From Bryobacterales bacterium (GTDB lineage Bacteria > Acidobacteriota > Terriglobia > Bryobacterales > Bryobacteraceae), in the NCBI GenBank assembly GCA_016716385.1, contig JADJWL010000025.1, positions 992,001-1,056,000 on the forward strand: 64,000 nt of DNA, given 5' to 3'. Of the stretch, positions 59,966-64,000 are shown piece after piece. The notes under the pieces are model-generated. The model did no database searches. It had not been told where the DNA came from and was given only the letters and a program-made list of their open reading frames with translations. A program made the position numbers and the translations under genes. Numbering within the stretch: position 1 is the stretch's first letter; every line of letters begins with the position of its first letter.

Positions 59966-61663
59966 TCAGTCCAGCGGCTTGATGCGGATGTTGCGGAAGC
60001 GTACCTGGTTGCCTTCCTTCCAGATCGTGAGGTGCGCCACGTCCGGATGCACCTGCAACGCGATCCGGCCGCGGCGCGGGACGCCTTTCGTCGTCGCCTC
60101 CGTATGCTGGAAGTCGGTCACCATCCGGCCGTTGATCCAGCAGCGGATCCGCGCGGGCTCCCCTTCGATCCGCACCTCGACGTCGTTCCAGGTCTGCGGC
60201 TTGAACGCCTCGATGCCGGTGGGATTGCGCAGGACCATGTTCTGCGTCCAGGGCAGGTAGATCCCGCCGAGATCGCCCTTGGGCCGGTAGTCAAGCGTCA
60301 CCTGGTGGCTCTTGCCGTCTTCGCCCATACGCAGAAAGACGCCGCTATCGACCGGGTAGTCCAATTGAACCTGGAAGCGCAGAACGAAATCGCTGAACGT
60401 TTCCCCCGTGACCAGGAAGCCGCCCCTGCCGGGAGGATCCTGCACTCCGGTCAGGACGCCATTCACCACCGTCCACTTGCCGCCCACATGCATGTCCGGA
60501 ACCGTATCCAGGCGCTTCCACCCGTTGAGACTCTGGCCGTCGAAGAGACTGCGGAAGCCGGGCTCGACCGGAAACGTCATGCCCGGCCGGACCAGCGGCG
60601 CAACCGTCTGCCCGATCACTTCCGCCATGCGCAGGAATCCGAGATCTGTCGGGTGCGCGCCATCCACTGTCCCTTCGCCGTCGTCCCCCAGCAGCCCGCC
60701 GGCCGGGACGTAGTACAGATTCGCGTCGCCCGCCGCTTTCAGCTTCGCGTACAGGCGCTCCAGGATCTTGTTGGACTCGGTATAGCGCTGGCGCCGCGAT
60801 TCCACGAACAGCCCGTCGGTGTACATCACGTTCTCCACCAGCACGATGGGGGTCCGTGCGCGCGCCTTGCGTAGCTTGCGGACAAACGGCTCCATGCGCT
60901 CAGCGGTCTCCTCCGGCGACAGATTCGGCAGGCTGTCGAGAACGTACACCGCGGGATCCAGTTCCGCCAGCAGCGCCGCCATCTCGGGCTCAGTCTTGCC
61001 GTTGCCCGAGAAGCCAAGGTTGATCGTGGGCCAGTCGAGGCGGCGCCCGATGATCGAGGGATACGCCATTCCAGGGCGCGACGCGCACCCTCCCTGCAAA
61101 ATCGACGTGCCGTAGAAAACCACTGGCTTCTGCCCTGAAGGACGCGGTGGCGCGCGTTCGAACGTCGCGCCCTCGGGCACGCCGATCTCCAGCGACTCGA
61201 TGCCGTTGTAGAGCGGCAGGTAGATTTGGTATTCACGCAACTCGCCGTCGAGACCGCGCGCGAGGAACGCGTCGTTTTCCTTCGCGCTACCAGGCCGGCC
61301 CGCGCCGGCCCAGTGCCACGCGCCTCCGCTGCGGGCATACAGGTCCAGCCCGCTGACGCCCGTTGAGGGCATGTGCGGCAGCGCCAGGCGCGATTTGCGC
61401 ACGGTCCAGCGGGCACGAATCCATTCCGCGTTCGTCACGAAACGCGCGCTGAAACCTGTGGAATCCTCCGACAGATTCCACACGGGATCCCGCACGACGC
61501 CATGCGCCTTGGCGGGCAGCCGGTCAAACGGGTGTTTGGTCTGGGACCAGCCTTGTCCTTCCACCGAGAGCGTCCGCACGTTGTGCCAGCGTGCCGGGGG
61601 CATGTCAGTCTGCGCAAGCAGAGCGGTGGCGGCAAGAAGAAGGCCGAAGGGAACGAATCGCAT
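59966..61663 (-). CDS. Exported SGNH hydrolase with C-terminal DUF1080 domain
   Basis: A 565-residue exported protein (signal MRFVPFGLLLAATALLA). Residues about 40-165 form the jelly-roll domain seen before SGNH domains. The hydrolase follows: VVFYGTSILQGG with the Ser, LGFSGNGK (block II), LDSLPN and VDGAHPTDLG with Asp and His. Residues about 380-565 are a DUF1080 jelly roll (FRSLFDGQSLNGWKRL). Esterase plus 3-keto-glycoside hydrolase in one chain suggests acetylated glycan degradation. Here the SGNH triad is complete, unlike at 25181. Confidence 0.87.
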   Translation of the reverse strand: MRFVPFGLLLAATALLAQTDMPPARWHNVRTLSVEGQGWSQTKHPFDRLPAKAHGVVRDPVWNLSEDSTGFSARFVTNAEWIRARWTVRKSRLALPHMPSTGVSGLDLYARSGGAWHWAGAGRPGSAKENDAFLARGLDGELREYQIYLPLYNGIESLEIGVPEGATFERAPPRPSGQKPVVFYGTSILQGGCASRPGMAYPSIIGRRLDWPTINLGFSGNGKTEPEMAALLAELDPAVYVLDSLPNLSPEETAERMEPFVRKLRKARARTPIVLVENVMYTDGLFVESRRQRYTESNKILERLYAKLKAAGDANLYYVPAGGLLGDDGEGTVDGAHPTDLGFLRMAEVIGQTVAPLVRPGMTFPVEPGFRSLFDGQSLNGWKRLDTVPDMHVGGKWTVVNGVLTGVQDPPGRGGFLVTGETFSDFVLRFQVQLDYPVDSGVFLRMGEDGKSHQVTLDYRPKGDLGGIYLPWTQNMVLRNPTGIEAFKPQTWNDVEVRIEGEPARIRCWINGRMVTDFQHTEATTKGVPRRGRIALQVHPDVAHLTIWKEGNQVRFRNIRIKPLD

Positions 61664-61723
61664 GGTTTGCGAAGAATGCTAGCGGATTGCCGCGCGTCAA
61701 GTCAATCGCGTAGACTTGGCGGA

Positions 61724-63163
61724 ATGCCGGTCTATACGAGGCGCGCCCTGCTCGCGGGCGCGGGAGCCCCTTTCCTGCACGCCGCGACAGCCCTGCGCGC
61801 CGGAGCCGCCACCGCCGAAATCACCCCCGCGCCGGGCTACGCGCTCGACGGCCCGATCATGGCCAACGGACCTGCTGAACGGATCCACGACGCTCTCTTC
61901 GCGCGCTGCCTCGTGCTCGAAAGCGGCGGCACGCGCCTCGTTTTCGTCGTCTGCGACGTCTGTATGATCGAGAACAGCGTCGTCGACCGGGCTAAGCGGG
62001 AGGTGGCGGCCGCCACCGGGATTCCCGCGAGCCAGGTGCTGATCTCAGCAACCCATACGCACTCCGCGCCACGCGTGTTGCGCGTCGAGCGGGATCCGGT
62101 GGCCTGGCCGGTGAACGCGACCGACTTGCACCCACCGTACGAAGAAGCGCTCGTTGGCAGGATCACGGAAGCCGTCCGCCGCGCCGTGGGCCACCTGGCC
62201 CCGGCGGAAGCGGGCTGGGGCGCTGGGTCCCTGCCGGGCGACGTGTTCAACCGCCGCTGGTTCGTCAAGCCAGACGCCATTCCCCCGAACCCGTTCGGTG
62301 AACGGACCGATCGGGTGATGATGGGCCCGCCGCGCGCGAGCGATGCGTTGATCGAACCGGCTGGTCCGGTCGACCCCGAAGTGAGCGTCCTCGCGGTCCG
62401 GAGCGCGGGCGGAGCGCCCATCGCGTTACTAGCCAACTACGGCCTGCACTACGTCGGCGGCGTGCCCAGGACCGACATTTCCGCCGATTACTTCGGCGTC
62501 TTCGCCCGGGAGTTAGGCCGCTTGCTCAATGCACGAGGGGGGGCGGCGCCGTTCGTCGGGATCCTTTCGAACGGCACAAGCGGCGACGTGAACAACGTCG
62601 ACTTCCGGCGCAAGGCGGAACAGGCGCCGCCATACAAGCGGATGGAGGAAGTGGCCGGACGGCTGGCGAAGGAAGTTGCCACGGTCTACGGCCGGATCGC
62701 GTTCCAGCGCAACCTCTCCCTCGACGTTCGCCAAGCACCTCTCACGCTGGGAGTGCGAAAACCCGATGCCGGCCGTGTCGCCTGGGCACGGGAAGCGCTC
62801 TTGGCCGAAGGGGGACATCCGCGGCGGAATATCTATGCGCGCGAAGTCCTTTACATGCACCAGCGTCCAGCGACGTTCAAAACAACGCTGCAGGCGATGC
62901 GCGTCGGCGATCTGGGCATCGTCGCTCTCCCCTGCGAGGTGTTCGCCGAGACCGGTCTCGAGCTGAAGCGCCAGAGCGCGTTCCAGCCCTCGTTCGTCAT
63001 TGAACTGGCGAACGGCTATGGGGGCTATCTGCCCACGCCGCGCCAGCACGCGCTCGGCGGATACGAGACGTGGCTTGCGAGGTCCAGTTTCCTTGAAGCC
63101 GATGCGGCCCCGAAGCTCTCAGGCCGCTCGCTGGACCTGTTGCACGACCTACGGAACGCCTAG
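61724..63163 (+). CDS. Exported neutral/alkaline ceramidase-like protein
   Basis: A 479-residue exported protein (VYTRRALLAGAGAPFLHAAT, a Tat-type signal). The N-terminal domain of the neutral/alkaline non-lysosomal ceramidase family is visible: AATAEITPAPGYALDG, the zinc motif ISATHTHSAP, YGLHYVGG, SNGTSGDVNN and GDLGIVALPCEVFAETG. It lacks the C-terminal Ig-like domain of true ceramidases, so an amidase role on other lipids or glycans is likely. ATG 61724 fits the Tat signal; the long open frame upstream to 61373 overlaps the divergent gene. Confidence 0.82.
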   Translation: MPVYTRRALLAGAGAPFLHAATALRAGAATAEITPAPGYALDGPIMANGPAERIHDALFARCLVLESGGTRLVFVVCDVCMIENSVVDRAKREVAAATGIPASQVLISATHTHSAPRVLRVERDPVAWPVNATDLHPPYEEALVGRITEAVRRAVGHLAPAEAGWGAGSLPGDVFNRRWFVKPDAIPPNPFGERTDRVMMGPPRASDALIEPAGPVDPEVSVLAVRSAGGAPIALLANYGLHYVGGVPRTDISADYFGVFARELGRLLNARGGAAPFVGILSNGTSGDVNNVDFRRKAEQAPPYKRMEEVAGRLAKEVATVYGRIAFQRNLSLDVRQAPLTLGVRKPDAGRVAWAREALLAEGGHPRRNIYAREVLYMHQRPATFKTTLQAMRVGDLGIVALPCEVFAETGLELKRQSAFQPSFVIELANGYGGYLPTPRQHALGGYETWLARSSFLEADAAPKLSGRSLDLLHDLRNA

Positions 63164-63165
63164 GC

Positions 63166-64000
63166 TCACGCCCAGCGGACCAGATCGGGACAGGGGCGTG
63201 TCAGCGGGTCCTCGCAATGGTTCGGCGTAATCCGCAGACTCCAGCCGAGACGGCCGGTCTGCTGGGGAGTGATTTCGGTGGCGAACACAGTCGCGGCGTC
63301 GTGGCTTTCCTGCGGCGGCAGCACCGACACCTCGGTATCCAGCAGGTACCCGTGCGGCCCGACACGGCCCAACACCACCTCCACCCGGACATCGTCAGCG
63401 CGTAAGCCGGCCAGATCGATCGCCGCCCGCACGCGCACGGAGCGCCCGGACGTCACCGGGATGCTCGGGGCGGGACTAGCCTCCAGGAACCGGACTCGGT
63501 CCCAGACTTCAGCGATGCGCGAGTTCCAGTTCGCCTTCTCGCGCGCCTTGGCGAAGTTGTCGCGCGACGTCTCCCAGAAGGCGGCATGGGCCGGCTGGTA
63601 GAGCTGCGAATAATACTCCCGCACCATGCGCCGGCAGTCGAAGCGCGGGCTGATCTGGATGATGGACTGTTTCATGCGCCGCATCCATTCCGCCCGTCCG
63701 CCCGCTTCGTGCCGCGCGTAGTACATCGGGACAATCTCGTTTTCGAGCAGGTAGTAGATCGCAGAGGCGTGCAGATCGTCCTGTCCTTCGCGGTAGAGAT
63801 CCCGCTCCCCGATCGCCCATCCCCCCGAATCCTCAAACACTTCGTCGAACCAGCCGTCGAGGATGCTCAGGTTCAGCACGCCGTTCATCGCCGCCTTCAT
63901 GCCGCTCGTGCCACAAGCCTCCTCGCCGCGCCTCGGATTATTGAGCCAGATGTCGCAGCCCTGCACCAGTTCGCGGGCGATCTTCATGTCGTAGTCCTCG
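63166..64000 (-). CDS. glgP: Alpha-glucan phosphorylase, C-terminal part (partial)
   Basis: Partial gene at the right edge, about 277 residues visible. It contains the PLP site IWLNNPRRGEEACGTSGMKAAMNG (shown here only in parts: NNPRRGEEACGTSGMKA with the Lys) and SILDGWFDEVF of the phosphorylase family, which frees glucose-1-phosphate from glycogen-type chains. The C-terminal ~90 residues form a beta region typical of the longer alpha-glucan phosphorylases with a DUF3417 N-terminus; that end is outside the window. It stops 2 bp from the convergent ceramidase-like gene. Confidence 0.85.
   Translation of the reverse strand, partial: EDYDMKIARELVQGCDIWLNNPRRGEEACGTSGMKAAMNGVLNLSILDGWFDEVFEDSGGWAIGERDLYREGQDDLHASAIYYLLENEIVPMYYARHEAGGRAEWMRRMKQSIIQISPRFDCRRMVREYYSQLYQPAHAAFWETSRDNFAKAREKANWNSRIAEVWDRVRFLEASPAPSIPVTSGRSVRVRAAIDLAGLRADDVRVEVVLGRVGPHGYLLDTEVSVLPPQESHDAATVFATEITPQQTGRLGWSLRITPNHCEDPLTRPCPDLVRWA

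Noticed and set aside
61373..61723. N-terminal extension of the ceramidase-like gene
   Set aside because: It overlaps the divergent SGNH gene and the Tat signal starts only at 61724.

Overview
The window looks like a chromosomal piece of a GC-rich Gram-negative bacterium, most probably an acidobacterium of the Bryobacterales/Solibacter type. This is inferred from gene content, not from an rRNA. It has many Tat- or Sec-exported enzymes (two Gfo/Idh/MocA oxidoreductases, three DUF1080 domains, DUF2961, a ceramidase-like protein, two Tat-tagged class V aminotransferases), a split feoB, and short ATGA-type gene overlaps. No rRNA, tRNA, CRISPR array or insertion sequence was recognised.

Layout. 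1-7.8 kb: a hydroxyacid dehydrogenase (partial), a beta-hydroxyacid dehydrogenase, a candidate structured RNA at about 1.2 kb, then the co-directional set dxr-rseP-GT9-speA-secreted protein. 7.8-15.1 kb: a minus-strand run (double-FAD oxidoreductase, secreted unknown, S41 protease, RraA-like protein, DUF389 membrane protein). 15.1-18.4 kb: esterase-like hydrolase, secreted surface protein, Tat aminotransferase. 18.4-21.5 kb: an iron operon with a DtxR-FeoA fusion and FeoB split into a separate GTPase and permease. 21.6-25 kb: UDP-glucuronate decarboxylase-like gene, fpg, Rieske protein, Gfo/Idh/MocA. 25-29.8 kb: secreted proteins of unknown function, starting with a GDSL-type protein that lacks its Ser. 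29.9-34.6 kb: aldo/keto reductase, DUF2961, Gfo/Idh/MocA and DUF1080 proteins, a sugar-degradation flavour.

34.8-51.6 kb: a one-directional virion-structure cassette. It holds a small terminase-like gene, TerL, portal, scaffold-like protein, P22/HK97-type capsid, connectors, tail tube, a tail chaperone pair joined by a canonical -1 slippery heptamer, a very short tape-measure-like protein, two distal-tail proteins, a hub with a four-Cys (Fe-S type) motif, a tail-tip protein and a fibre with a glycoside-hydrolase-like end. It has no integrase, repressor, replication, lysis or head-protease gene and no att repeats that I could see. The gene order parallels that of gene transfer agents. It is the best candidate here for an undescribed system: a domesticated, GTA-like particle locus.

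51.6-64 kb: an orphan nuoM with a predicted very short leader, a frameshifted beta-barrel gene, comF (start problem) and an HNH endonuclease, a pseudo-receiver/HATPase regulator, ribosomal protein S1, a PPOX-like protein, a second Tat aminotransferase, an SGNH/DUF1080 protein, a ceramidase-like protein and the 3' end of an alpha-glucan phosphorylase gene.

All family names come from reading motifs by eye. No database search was possible.
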